DNA of 64,000 nucleotides, taken from positions 62,001-126,000 of the forward strand of contig NZ_NIZW01000012.1 of assembly GCF_002727185.1 (NCBI RefSeq), given 5' to 3'. Source of the DNA: Rhodopirellula bahusiensis. Its GTDB lineage: Bacteria > Planctomycetota > Planctomycetia > Pirellulales > Pirellulaceae. The notes under the pieces are model-generated. The model was not told where the DNA came from. It searched no databases and was given only the letters and a program-made list of their open reading frames with translations. The position numbers and the translations under genes were made by a program. The first letter of the stretch is position 1; every line of letters starts with the position of its first letter. Below are positions 36,253 through 44,890 of this stretch, in pieces.

Positions 36253-36727
36253 GTCCGTGACACCTTTCGTGGTATTGAGTCGAAATGTGGGGAAAATGTG
36301 TGGTGGGGCTAACCTGATTCGGCCGGCTGATCGGATCGATCTCACAAACGATCCAACGTCACCGCCAACCAAAATGGCAGCTTTGTTCGTTGAAGCCGCC
36401 CAATAAGCAATCGCTGTGCCGCCCCGCAAAGAACGTGACGCAAGACACTCCTCAGTAGACACTTACGTCAAATCGGCGAATCCGCCCAACGCTTCAGAAG
36501 CTCACCGGTGACAGCCCGCCACGGTGGCACTCGCGGTGGAACTGCCACTTCATTAACCGCCGCAGCGAGTCGGCCCGGTTCCGACCGGACGCTTTGCCGA
36601 TTCGGATGATCTTAAGCACTAGCCAAGCGTTCACTGAGAGACGCTTTCCACAAGTTGGATTCACGGCGGGGACCGCCGTGCTACAGGTTGGTTCCGGTGC
36701 GGCAGATTGATCTGCCATTCGGCGGAA
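36253..36727. other. Intergenic region between groES and sucD with structured repeats
   Basis: No gene is supported in these 475 bases. The left part should hold the groES promoter; I looked for a CIRCE element and did not find one. The right part holds short GC-rich inverted repeats, including the hairpin at 36662-36689 that recurs at 50483-50510. Confidence 0.6.
36662..36689 (+). repeat. Hairpin repeat family, copy 1
   Basis: CACGGCGG-GGA-CCGCCGTG is a perfect 8-bp stem with a GGA loop, followed by CTACAGGTT. Copy 2 at 50483 keeps the stem, the loop and the tail while changing two base pairs on both sides, so structure rather than sequence seems to be conserved. Confidence 0.75.
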
Positions 36728-37600
36728 CTACTTCGACATGGCTTTGACGACTGCTTCGCCCATTTCTGCTGGCGAAGGGGCGACCACGATACCAGCGTCT
36801 TCGAGAGCCGCGACCTTTTCTTCTGCCGTGCCTTTGCCGCCGCTGATGATCGCACCGGCGTGGCCCATGCGTTTTCCGGGAGGTGCTGTGCGACCCGCGA
36901 TGAAGGCGGCGACCGGCTTGGTCACGTGCTCTTTGACGAACGCGGCGGCTTCTTCTTCGGCACTGCCACCGATTTCACCGATCATCAAGATCGCTTCGGT
37001 TTGGTCGTCTTCTTGGTACATCTTGAACAAATCGATGTAGTTCGTTCCGACGATCGGGTCACCACCCAGACCAACGCAGGTGCTTTGGCCGAGTTTCAGC
37101 GAACTGGTTTGCCAAACGGCTTCGTAGGTCAGCGTACCGCTGCGGCTCATCACGCCGACTTTGCCGGGGTTGTGGATGTAACCGGGCATGATGCCGATTT
37201 TGCACTCGCCGGGAGTGATCAAACCGGGGCAGTTGGGGCCGATCAGCGTCGAACCGCTGGCTTTGACCTTTTCATAAACTCGCACCATGTCGACGACGGG
37301 CACGCCTTCGGTGATGGCGGCGATGACGCGGATGCCAGCGTCAACGGCTTCCAAGATGGCGTCCGCGGTGAACGGCGGCGGGACGAAAATCATCGTCGCG
37401 TCGGCGCCGGTTTTCTGAACCGCTTCTTCGACTGTATCGAAAACTGGAATGCCTTCGACATCTTGGCCGCCCTTGCCGGGCGTCACGCCGCCGACCATTT
37501 GCGTGCCGTAATCGCGGCACCCGAGCGAGTGGAATTTCCCGGCGTTGCCAGTGATCCCCTGGCAAATGACCTTGGTGTTTTTGTCGACCAGAATACTCAT
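36728..37600 (-). CDS. sucD: Succinyl-CoA synthetase alpha subunit
   Basis: SucD binds CoA and carries the phosphohistidine in the TCA-cycle step succinyl-CoA + NDP + Pi to succinate + CoA + NTP. The 290 residues begin [19 protein letters not shown], with the Rossmann CoA site, then [27 protein letters not shown]-type [13 protein letters not shown], and the active-site His in [18 protein letters not shown]. Length is normal. It follows sucC by 148 bp on the same strand, so the two are probably one operon in the usual order. Confidence 0.95.
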   Translation of the reverse strand: MSILVDKNTKVICQGITGNAGKFHSLGCRDYGTQMVGGVTPGKGGQDVEGIPVFDTVEEAVQKTGADATMIFVPPPFTADAILEAVDAGIRVIAAITEGVPVVDMVRVYEKVKASGSTLIGPNCPGLITPGECKIGIMPGYIHNPGKVGVMSRSGTLTYEAVWQTSSLKLGQSTCVGLGGDPIVGTNYIDLFKMYQEDDQTEAILMIGEIGGSAEEEAAAFVKEHVTKPVAAFIAGRTAPPGKRMGHAGAIISGGKGTAEEKVAALEDAGIVVAPSPAEMGEAVVKAMSK

Positions 37601-37748
37601 GTTGATAGCTTTTTGCGTTTGGTTGCTGGCGTCGAACCAACAACCGAAGGGTGATGTTTTGGAAGGAAGGGATCAGGCCAAACCTGATTCTCGTTTACAA
37701 ATCAGGCGACCAGCTGGAAGCCGATCGCGAGTCGCTCGACGCGAAGCG

Positions 37749-38933
37749 TCACGCAGTCGCTGCGACGATTTTTTTCGCCGCGTCGGTCAAATCCATCGCA
37801 TTGATGATGTCGACGTCGCTTTCCGCCAGCATTTTGCGGCCTTCCTCGACTTCGGTTCCTTCCAATCGCACCACCAAAGGCACGTTGAACCCGACTTCTT
37901 TGCTGGCCGTGATCAACGCACCCGCGATCGTTGTGCAACGAGCGATGCCGCCGAAAATGTTGACCAAAACACCCTTGCAGTTGGGATCGGACAACAGGAT
38001 CCGGAACGCTTCGGTCACCTGAGCCGCGTTGGCTCCACCACCGACATCCAAGAAGTTGGCAGGTTCGCCGCCGTGGTACTTGATGATGTCCATCGTCGAC
38101 ATCGCCAGCCCGGCTCCGTTGACCAAACATGCGATGTTGCCATCGAGCTTGACGTAGCTGAGCCCAGCCTTTTTGGCCCGCATTTCGGACTCTTCTTCTT
38201 CGCTGAGGTCACGCAGCTCTTCCAAGTCCTTGTGACGGAACATCGCGTTCTCGTCGAAGATGATCTTCGCATCCAGAGCCACCATTTCGCCGTCGCCGGT
38301 GATCACGAGCGGGTTAATCTCAGCCATTTCGCAATCGAAATCGACGAAGAAGCGGCACATCGCGGTCATGAACTTATATGCACTCTTGGCCGCTGCCCCT
38401 TCGATGCCGAGCTTCTTGCAAAGCTTGCGAACTTGGTAACCATCCAGCCCGATCGCGGGATCGAAGTGCTCTTTGAAGATCAGTTCCGGTGTTTCTTCGG
38501 CAACCGTTTCGATCTCCACACCGCCTTCGGTGCTAACCATCAAGACAGGCTTGCTGCTGCCGCGGTCGACCACGATGCCCAAATACAATTCGCGAGCAAT
38601 ATCGCATCCGGCTTCGACGAAGACCTTCGAAACCGTTTGGCCTTCGGGCCCGGTTTGAATGGTGACCAACTTGTTGCCCAACAATCCCTCGGCTGCCGCT
38701 TTGGCTTCTTCGGCCGATTTGACCAGAACGACGCCCTTTTGGTCTGGGTTGTCGATGACATTGCCTTTGCCACGCCCGCCAGCGTGAATCTGAGCCTTGA
38801 CGACTGCGATTTTGCCACCGAGCTTGTCGTATGCGGCAGCTGCTTCGTCAGGCGTCGTCACCATGTGCCCTTCCAGGACCGGAACGCCGGCGGTTCGGAA
38901 AAGCTGTTTGCCTTGATACTCGTGAATTTTCAT
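37749..38933 (-). CDS. sucC: Succinyl-CoA synthetase beta subunit
   Basis: SucC holds the ATP-grasp nucleotide site and partners SucD. The ATG at 38933 gives 394 residues starting [19 protein letters not shown], the family N terminus; an in-frame upstream start at 38990 adds only unconserved residues. Motifs include [14 protein letters not shown], the conserved [22 protein letters not shown] strand, [14 protein letters not shown] with a metal-binding Glu/Asn, and [18 protein letters not shown], then [13 protein letters not shown] [12 protein letters not shown] near the end. The C-terminal residues are ordinary. It is divergent from the UxaA-like gene. Confidence 0.95.
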   Translation of the reverse strand: MKIHEYQGKQLFRTAGVPVLEGHMVTTPDEAAAAYDKLGGKIAVVKAQIHAGGRGKGNVIDNPDQKGVVLVKSAEEAKAAAEGLLGNKLVTIQTGPEGQTVSKVFVEAGCDIARELYLGIVVDRGSSKPVLMVSTEGGVEIETVAEETPELIFKEHFDPAIGLDGYQVRKLCKKLGIEGAAAKSAYKFMTAMCRFFVDFDCEMAEINPLVITGDGEMVALDAKIIFDENAMFRHKDLEELRDLSEEEESEMRAKKAGLSYVKLDGNIACLVNGAGLAMSTMDIIKYHGGEPANFLDVGGGANAAQVTEAFRILLSDPNCKGVLVNIFGGIARCTTIAGALITASKEVGFNVPLVVRLEGTEVEEGRKMLAESDVDIINAMDLTDAAKKIVAATA

Positions 38934-39077
38934 CGGGGGTTCAGCCCAGTTGGCAAGCGAAAGGAATGCGAAGGTACGTCTCCTCGCCATGATGGCGAGC
39001 GAGTCCGGGGTCTGTCAGACTGCCCAGAAGTGAAAATGGTAGCAGCTCGGAAAATTCCAACCACCACCGCTCTATTG

Positions 39078-40769
39078 ATGACTGGCACCGACCCACAATC
39101 CGCCTCCACGCCAAATCCCAATGCCGACGCGGAAGGTCCCGGAGCAGCCGGTCCAACGATGAATGATTCGGACGGCGGCGTGCCCAACGGAACCGACCAC
39201 GGCGTCGTCCAACTGCATGATGGAGACAACGTTTGGATGGCCGCGCGGGCCTTGGTGGCAGGCGAAACGATCGGCAACCTCCGCATCGCAGGGTCCGCCG
39301 TTCCCGCCGGACACAAAGTCGCCGCTCAAGCGATTCCCGCCGGCGAATTGGTGATCAAATTTGGCCAGCCGATCGGCAAAGCTTCCTGCGACATCGACGT
39401 CGGTGAACACGTGCACTCGCACAATTTGGTCGACGCTCATCAAGTCGACTCGGATTGGCGTTCGCTGGTCGGAACCGCTTTCTCAAAATCCGCTCCCGCG
39501 AAAAAGCCAACCGTTCCAGCCGAGAAAACTTGGCAAGGGTTCGTGCGACCGGACGGCCAAGTCGGCACGCGAAATTACGTTCAGATTCTGGCTCGCGTGA
39601 ATTGCAGTGCGACGGTTTGCCACCATGTCGCGGCCCGGTTTCCTCCCGAACGCTTGGCGGAATTCCCCAACGTGGATGGAATCGCGATCGGAACGCACAC
39701 GACCGGCTGCGCGCTTCGCTACGCCGGCCAAAAACAACAAATGCTCGGCCGCGTCCTCAAGGGCTACGCCGGGCACGCGAATGTCGGATCCTGCCTGACA
39801 ATCGGACTGGGATGCGAACAAACGACGCCTGAGTACCTGAGCGAACATCACCAATTGGTCGCGATCTCCGATCCGCGGTCGCTGCCGGTCACCTCGCCCG
39901 AATCGGAATCAGTCTCGACGACGATGCTGACCATGCAAGCCGAAGGCGGCACGCGAGCGACGATCGATCGCGCGGAGAAGCATCTGGAAACAATGCTTGA
40001 AATCGCCAACCAAAATTCGCGAACCACGGTCCCGGCTCGCCACCTTCGACTCGCTCTGGAGTGCGGCGGCAGCGATGGCCATTCGGGATGGACTGCGAAT
40101 CCGTTGGTCGGTGCACTCGCCGATCGCATGGTCGCTCACGGGGGCGCGGCGGTACTCAGCGAGACCACCGAACTGATCGGCGCTGAACACTTGCTGGTCG
40201 CCCGTTCGCGTGACGAATCGGTGGCCCAGCGTTTGATGGACAAAGTCGATTGGTGGAAGAAACACGTCGCGATGTACGGCGGCGAGATCGACAACAACCC
40301 ATCGATCGGCAACAAAGCCGGTGGGCTGACCACGATCACCGAAAAATCACTCGGGGCAGTCAGCAAGTCCGGAACTGGGATCCTCGATGGTGTCCTGGAC
40401 TACGCGGACACGGTGCCCAAGCAAGGTTTGTACGTGATGGACTCGCCGGGCTTTGATCCGTCCAGCGTCACAGGCAAGGTCGCCGGCGGTTGCAACTTGG
40501 TGCTGTTCACCACCGGCCGCGGAAGCTGCTTCGGCGGCAAACCGGTTCCCGTGATCAAGATCGCCAGCCATTCCACTTTGTTCCACGCCATGCGAGACGA
40601 CATGGATTGGAACGCAGGCCAGTTGCTCGAGGGTGTGTCGATGGACGAACTCGCGGATCAACTGTTCGAAGAACTGCTGCAGCTTGCCAGCGGAACACAA
40701 ACGGCCAGCGAACGCCTCGGGTTGGGCGACCATGAATTCGTGCCGTGGACAGTCGGGCCGGTGCTGTGA
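39078..40769 (+). CDS. UxaA-family (altronate/galactarate) dehydratase
   Basis: The family removes water from D-altronate or D-galactarate to give 2-keto-3-deoxy-sugar acids in uronate catabolism, using iron. From the ATG at 39078 the protein has 563 residues; ATGs at 39036 and 39159 are alternatives, and the frame is open far upstream only because it is antisense to sucCD. Residues ~30-120 form a SAF-like domain (HDGDNVWMAARALVAGE, CDIDVGEHVHSHNL). The main domain has GFVRPDGQVGTRNYV, VNCSATVCHHVA, GCALRYAGQKQQ, the metal-site CGGSDGHSGWTANPLVG and TGRGSCFGGKPVPVIKI. The N-terminal extension is longer than in E. coli UxaA. It starts ~145 bp from sucC, divergently. Whether it acts on altronate or galactarate cannot be decided. 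Confidence 0.82.
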   Translation: MTGTDPQSASTPNPNADAEGPGAAGPTMNDSDGGVPNGTDHGVVQLHDGDNVWMAARALVAGETIGNLRIAGSAVPAGHKVAAQAIPAGELVIKFGQPIGKASCDIDVGEHVHSHNLVDAHQVDSDWRSLVGTAFSKSAPAKKPTVPAEKTWQGFVRPDGQVGTRNYVQILARVNCSATVCHHVAARFPPERLAEFPNVDGIAIGTHTTGCALRYAGQKQQMLGRVLKGYAGHANVGSCLTIGLGCEQTTPEYLSEHHQLVAISDPRSLPVTSPESESVSTTMLTMQAEGGTRATIDRAEKHLETMLEIANQNSRTTVPARHLRLALECGGSDGHSGWTANPLVGALADRMVAHGGAAVLSETTELIGAEHLLVARSRDESVAQRLMDKVDWWKKHVAMYGGEIDNNPSIGNKAGGLTTITEKSLGAVSKSGTGILDGVLDYADTVPKQGLYVMDSPGFDPSSVTGKVAGGCNLVLFTTGRGSCFGGKPVPVIKIASHSTLFHAMRDDMDWNAGQLLEGVSMDELADQLFEELLQLASGTQTASERLGLGDHEFVPWTVGPVL

Positions 40770-40801
40770 ATTGTGAGTGGCTCTGATTTGCGATTGGCAT
40801 C

Positions 40802-41911
40802 ATGAACATTGACCTGATCATCACCGAGATGAACTTTGGCGGGGCCGAACGAGCGCTCACACAGCTCGCCATCGGCCTTCGCGATCGAGGCGATGACGTG
40901 CGACTCTTCAGCTTCGGCAAACTGCCCACCGTCGACTCTCTGCCCCAAGGCAACGACCGGCTTGTCCAACAGTTGCATGACGAAGGCATCGAGGTCACCA
41001 GCGGCGGAGTCCAAACGTCTCGCGGTTTTCTGCCAGCAACGATTCAGTTGCGACGTTGGCTGGCACGTCGACCTGGTTCATTGGTTCAAACGTTTCTGTG
41101 GCACGCCAATGTGCTCGGCATGCTCAACGTCTCGTCCCGACAACCACGAGTCGCCGGCATCCGTGTCGCCGAACCCAATTCGTTGCGACTGGCGGTGGAA
41201 CGACAAACGCTTCGCAAAGTGGACCACGTGGTCTGCGTCAGCCGAGCGGTGGAGGCCTTCGCGCAGCAACAACTGAACCTCTCACCGGATCGCACATCGG
41301 TGATCCCAAACGCGGTCGACGTTGATGCGTTTGCTTCCGCCGATCCAATCGACTGGACCGAATTGGGTTGGCCCGCCGACAGTCCCGTGGTTCTGTTCGT
41401 CGGCCGACTGCACACGCAAAAGGGCTTGGAGCATTTGCAGCGCACCGTTGAGCGGTTCGCTCCCGAAGACAGCCGTCGCAAGTTGGTGCTGATCGGCAAC
41501 GGCCCACTGCAAAACGAACTGGCCAACTGGGCCAATCAAGTCTCCGGCGACCGCGTTCGAGTGCTGACATGGCAGAGTAACATCGCAAGCTGGATCGCCG
41601 CCAGCCGCGTGGTGGTTTTGCCAAGCCGTTATGAAGGCATGCCCAACGTGATCCTGGAAGCCATGGCGGCGGGCAAACCCGTCGTCAGCAGCCGTGTCGA
41701 AGGCAGCCAAGAATTGATCGGCCACGATCCCCATCAAGGCTTCGAGCTGAACGATGACACGGAGCTCGTCCATTCGCTGGAACGATTCTTGGCCGACGAA
41801 GATCTGGCAACCCAAACCGGACAAGCCAACCAGTCTCGCGTCCGTTCCCAATTCACCATCGACGCCATGGTCGACGCCTACCGCGAACTGTACGCCAAGT
41901 TAGTGGCATAG
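40802..41911 (+). CDS. Glycosyltransferase family 4 (GT-B fold)
   Basis: The 369-residue protein begins MNIDLIITEMNFGGAERALT, the glycine-rich N-terminal loop of GT4 enzymes, and has the C-terminal nucleotide-sugar site in VVLFVGRLHTQKGLEHL and the E-x7-E motif in PSRYEGMPNVILEAMAAGKP. These enzymes transfer sugars from UDP- or GDP-sugars during polysaccharide or glycolipid assembly on the cytoplasmic face of the membrane. No transmembrane segment is seen. It starts 32 bp after the UxaA-like gene on the same strand. Its last codons and stop (gca-tag) lie inside a 23-bp-arm hairpin repeat at 41902-41959. Confidence 0.88.
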   Translation: MNIDLIITEMNFGGAERALTQLAIGLRDRGDDVRLFSFGKLPTVDSLPQGNDRLVQQLHDEGIEVTSGGVQTSRGFLPATIQLRRWLARRPGSLVQTFLWHANVLGMLNVSSRQPRVAGIRVAEPNSLRLAVERQTLRKVDHVVCVSRAVEAFAQQQLNLSPDRTSVIPNAVDVDAFASADPIDWTELGWPADSPVVLFVGRLHTQKGLEHLQRTVERFAPEDSRRKLVLIGNGPLQNELANWANQVSGDRVRVLTWQSNIASWIAASRVVVLPSRYEGMPNVILEAMAAGKPVVSSRVEGSQELIGHDPHQGFELNDDTELVHSLERFLADEDLATQTGQANQSRVRSQFTIDAMVDAYRELYAKLVA

Positions 41912-41959
41912 GCTTTCAGCCTGTGGAGGCGGAATCACAGGCTGGAAGCCTATGCCACT
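41902..41959 (+). repeat. Hairpin repeat overlapping a stop codon, probable bidirectional terminator
   Basis: Arms 41902-41924 and 41937-41959 (each 23 bases, one mismatch: GGCTTTCAGCC versus GGCTTCCAGCC) enclose a 12-base loop. The element sits between two convergent genes and contains the stop codon of the glycosyltransferase. It probably terminates transcription from both sides. The sequence looks like a common planctomycete palindromic repeat rather than a plain terminator, as it has no T-run. Confidence 0.75.
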
Positions 41960-41967
41960 TTGTCTGC

Positions 41968-43446
41968 TCAGAACTGCTGACGGTTGACCAAGCGTTCTTT
42001 CAAACGTTGTTGCAACTGCTGAACCAACTCAAGGTTCTCGTCGGCGACGTTTTTGGTTTCGCCGGGGTCCGTTTCATGATCGTACAGCTCATAAAAACCC
42101 TTCGGATGCGAGATCAAACGATGCGTGGAGGTGCGAATCGTCGTCGCCTTCGCATACGAAACCGCTTCGCCTTCCGATGATGCCGGGTCTTTCAACACGG
42201 GCACCAACGACTCGCCATCGACCTTAGGCGGCGACGGCAAATTGGTGAGCTCGCACAAGGTTGGAAACACATCGATCGTTTCCACGATCGCGTCCGTTTG
42301 GCTGGCGTTGATCATCGACGGATCGTGAATGATCAGCGGCGAGTGCAGCGACTCTTCGAACAAAGCGTGCTTGCCCCAAATCGCATGTTCGCCCAAGTGC
42401 CAGCCGTGATCTCCCCAAACGACCACGACGGTGGACTCTCGCAGCCCCAGTTCATCGAGTTGCTTCAACACCTCGCCCACATTCGCATCCGCATAAGAAA
42501 CGGAAGCGGCGTAGTGCCGCCGGACGGCCTCCGCGAATTCGGCGTCTTGGTTGGGATCCTTGCCCCAGCGGTTGTACCGCATGAATTCACCGGATCGATG
42601 CCAAGTCGTTTGACCGGATGGCTTGTTGGGATGCTCGATCCTCGGCAACACGGTCTGCCGGTAAGGTTCCATGTGCTCGGCGGGAGCCCCAAAGGGCAGG
42701 TGCGGACGAATGAACCCGACCGCCAAAAAGAATGGCTTGTCGGCGGCGTCCTTTGCCAACGTGGCAAGCTCATCCAGCGACGTTTCCAGAATCAAATCAT
42801 CGGGGTACTTCTCCTCGCCGCCTTCCGATTGAAACACATCCATTTGGCTGGCGTCTTTGCGAATCTCGCCATCGGCCAACCCGTGCATGGCACCGCGAGG
42901 ATGCTGCCACGGACCAGTGGGCATCCGGTGCCGGTCCCAAGCACCTGGCATTTCAATCTCGTCCTCTTTGTTCCAGTCCGCTCCGCCACGACCGCCGGGA
43001 TGATGCGAGACCTTGCCGACGGAAACGCTGGTGTACCCATGATCGCGGAACCAACGCGGCATCGACGGGGTGACGGAACTTGAGTCCTTCGCCATCCGCT
43101 TGGCTCGCGAAAACAACGCGTGGTTTCCCGAAGGACCATAGCAACCAGTCAGCATCGCAAACCGAGATGCACCGCAGGTCGGGGCCTGCACAAAATGCCG
43201 ATTGAACTGAATGCCTTTGGCGGCGAGTGAATCAATGTTGGGCGACGAGATGTAGTCCGCTCCATAACAGCCCAACTCAGGTCGCAAGTCATCAACACAG
43301 ATCAGCAACACGTTCTTGGGCTTCTCCGCGAAACCGTTGATCGAGGAAGCCGACAGGACGAGGGTCACGATCAAGCTTCGCAAGATCCAGACCAACGGGG
43401 AGTCAACTTGGTGAGACGAAAACGGCAGTTGGAGCAAGGCTCGCAT
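41968..43446 (-). CDS. Secreted sulfatase (iduronate-2-sulfatase/choline-sulfatase-like)
   Basis: I chose the ATG at 43446 (492 residues) because it places a signal peptide ([21 protein letters not shown]) before [19 protein letters not shown]; upstream starts run into a repeat. The nucleophile Cys91 is in [12 protein letters not shown], the C-x-A-x-R form that is converted to formylglycine. Other sulfatase motifs are [43 protein letters not shown] and [10 protein letters not shown]. It cleaves sulfate esters outside the cytoplasm, likely on marine polysaccharides. Rhodopirellula-type genomes carry very many sulfatases. It stands next to a second sulfatase and a UxaA-like gene. Confidence 0.9.
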   Translation of the reverse strand: MRALLQLPFSSHQVDSPLVWILRSLIVTLVLSASSINGFAEKPKNVLLICVDDLRPELGCYGADYISSPNIDSLAAKGIQFNRHFVQAPTCGASRFAMLTGCYGPSGNHALFSRAKRMAKDSSSVTPSMPRWFRDHGYTSVSVGKVSHHPGGRGGADWNKEDEIEMPGAWDRHRMPTGPWQHPRGAMHGLADGEIRKDASQMDVFQSEGGEEKYPDDLILETSLDELATLAKDAADKPFFLAVGFIRPHLPFGAPAEHMEPYRQTVLPRIEHPNKPSGQTTWHRSGEFMRYNRWGKDPNQDAEFAEAVRRHYAASVSYADANVGEVLKQLDELGLRESTVVVVWGDHGWHLGEHAIWGKHALFEESLHSPLIIHDPSMINASQTDAIVETIDVFPTLCELTNLPSPPKVDGESLVPVLKDPASSEGEAVSYAKATTIRTSTHRLISHPKGFYELYDHETDPGETKNVADENLELVQQLQQRLKERLVNRQQF

Positions 43447-43543
43447 CGCGAGAATCCTTCGTGGGGAGGGGTGGGCGTGGGGACGCCTACCATACTTCAT
43501 CTCCATCACGATTTGCCGTGGGGCCAATTTGTGGCGCATCATC

Positions 43544-43741
43544 GACGACGGCCCCTGCCGGGGCGGCCTGATTTTCTTTGGGATGGTGGTCTCGAGGCTT
43601 CCGCCCCGAGCTATGAACGCGGGCTCCTCCGGAGCCATCCATCCCTATTCGCCCCGGCAGGGGCCGGCATCCTTAGCTCGGGGTGGGAGCCCCGAGAACA
43701 TTGGTAGACATCACACCGCCGCCCCGGATGGGGCCGTCGTC
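43544..43741. repeat. Palindromic element with 24-bp inverted arms
   Basis: Arms 43544-43567 and 43718-43741 are inverted copies with two mismatches in the centre (CGGCCCC-NN-CCGGGGC form). A third copy of the CCCCGGC-AGGGGCCGG core lies inside near 43651. The arms also match the sequence just upstream of the repeat at 16521, so this is one fuller member of a dispersed family. Confidence 0.7.
43590..43641 (-). repeat. Dispersed 52-bp repeat, copy 2
   Basis: Reverse complement of this segment matches 16521-16572 at 42 of 52 positions by hand alignment. Both copies lie between genes. Confidence 0.7.
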
Positions 43742-43783
43742 CGTGATGATCTTCGCGTTCGGCCATCAAGCCCCAACCGTTTG

Positions 43784-44539
43784 CTACCGATTCAAAAAGC
43801 TATTCAACAACACCAAACCAATTTCAGCTCCCTTGGGCACCGACTTCCGTGAAGGAATCGAGGCTCGGTAGTTGCCGGGACGAGGAGCGTCGCGATGCGA
43901 AGAACCTCGGTTGAAATCATGTGAGCCGAAGTCACGCGAATTGCGGTGGGGATAGCTGATTGGTTTCTGCTGCACATGCGGCACGGTCCGTGGAAGTGGC
44001 AACGGCGTTTGACCAGGGAAGACAACCGGACGACTCGCTGGGTAGGTCGGTGCCGAATAGCGGCTTTGATGATGAACGTCACAGGTCACCGCTGGGCGAG
44101 CCGAAACGTAAGGCTGGACGTAGGCCATTTGCTGCTGGAGCGCGGCAAACGAACCCAGCACATCGCTCCAACAACGCGTGAGTGCTCGGGCGATGATCGG
44201 GCATCCGCTGCCGAAGACGGCTTGTTCAGTTTGTGCCTGCAGGAACTGGACGTCATTGAACTCCCGAGCCAATCGATCCGAGCGATCAGGATGTCGAGCG
44301 GCGGAACGAACGTCGCTGGTTTGGTCTTCGAAATCGTCGATCAAACGCAACACACCACGATCCAGGCTTCGAACCCGCCGGGCCTCGTCTTCAAAGTGGC
44401 TGACGGCATCGCGATAGCGATCTGCGGCGACGTACAGCGGCGAATCGTGTCCGGCTTGGGCGGTTTGCGGCCCGGCCAACACAGCAACCATGGCGGCGAA
44501 GAAAGTGCCCGTGGCGAAAGTCCGAAGTGAGCGTGTCAT
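43784..44539 (-). CDS. Hypothetical secreted protein
   Basis: The ATG at 44539 gives 251 residues starting MTRSLRTFATGTFFAAMVAV, a signal peptide with a likely cleavage after AQA (about residue 29). The first ~110 mature residues are helical and charged with two Cys (FGSGCPIIARALTRCWSD), resembling the pattern of short helical exported planctomycete proteins seen with YVAADRYRDAVSHFED. The C-terminal half is Pro/Ser/Arg/His-rich and low-complexity. I recognise no enzyme domain. It may be a periplasmic or envelope structural protein. It is transcribed away from the second sulfatase, with 351 bp between the two starts. Confidence 0.6.
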   Translation of the reverse strand: MTRSLRTFATGTFFAAMVAVLAGPQTAQAGHDSPLYVAADRYRDAVSHFEDEARRVRSLDRGVLRLIDDFEDQTSDVRSAARHPDRSDRLAREFNDVQFLQAQTEQAVFGSGCPIIARALTRCWSDVLGSFAALQQQMAYVQPYVSARPAVTCDVHHQSRYSAPTYPASRPVVFPGQTPLPLPRTVPHVQQKPISYPHRNSRDFGSHDFNRGSSHRDAPRPGNYRASIPSRKSVPKGAEIGLVLLNSFLNR

Positions 44540-44890
44540 GTGCTTGAGTCCTAGTGGTCCATTGGGAGAAGCCGTCCTTGATCCATTCCCCGACATCCTC
44601 ATCGAGACAGCATTCCCTGATGCGAGGCGGATGCCAAACTGCCACGCAAACTGGACTCTCTCCCCATAAGACACGACTCACAAACGACTTAGAAACAAAA
44701 AACAATTCTCACGACCTGCCAATCCAGCTTCACACGAGCTATCATCTTGATGACACTGGCACCAACCTGACACCTCATGGCGAGACACTTTTGACGACAC
44801 CAGCTCTGCCCACTCGGTGATTTGCACGGGACTGATTTGCGGAGCTACATTGTTAGCCACATCGAGTCCGCGTCTCCGAGAGCTTCCTTC
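44540..44890. other. Divergent intergenic region, no gene seen
   Basis: These 351 bases separate the secreted hypothetical protein and the second sulfatase. They should hold two divergent promoters. I see no repeat, RNA or additional coding sequence that I can support. Confidence 0.4.

Larger units (their letters stand above)
43447..43783. other. Intergenic region with nested palindromic repeats
   Basis: No gene is supported. The region is made largely of a palindromic element (43544-43741) that contains one copy of the dispersed 52-bp repeat. The start of the sulfatase gene lies just left of it. Confidence 0.65.

Noticed and set aside
36253..36500. CIRCE heat-shock operator before groES
   Set aside because: I searched for the TTAGCACTC-N9-GAGTGCTAA pattern and found no convincing match.
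37545..39035. Open frame upstream and in phase with the UxaA-like gene
   Set aside because: It is antisense to sucC and sucD, whose proteins are certain. The UxaA homology begins only after ~39150.
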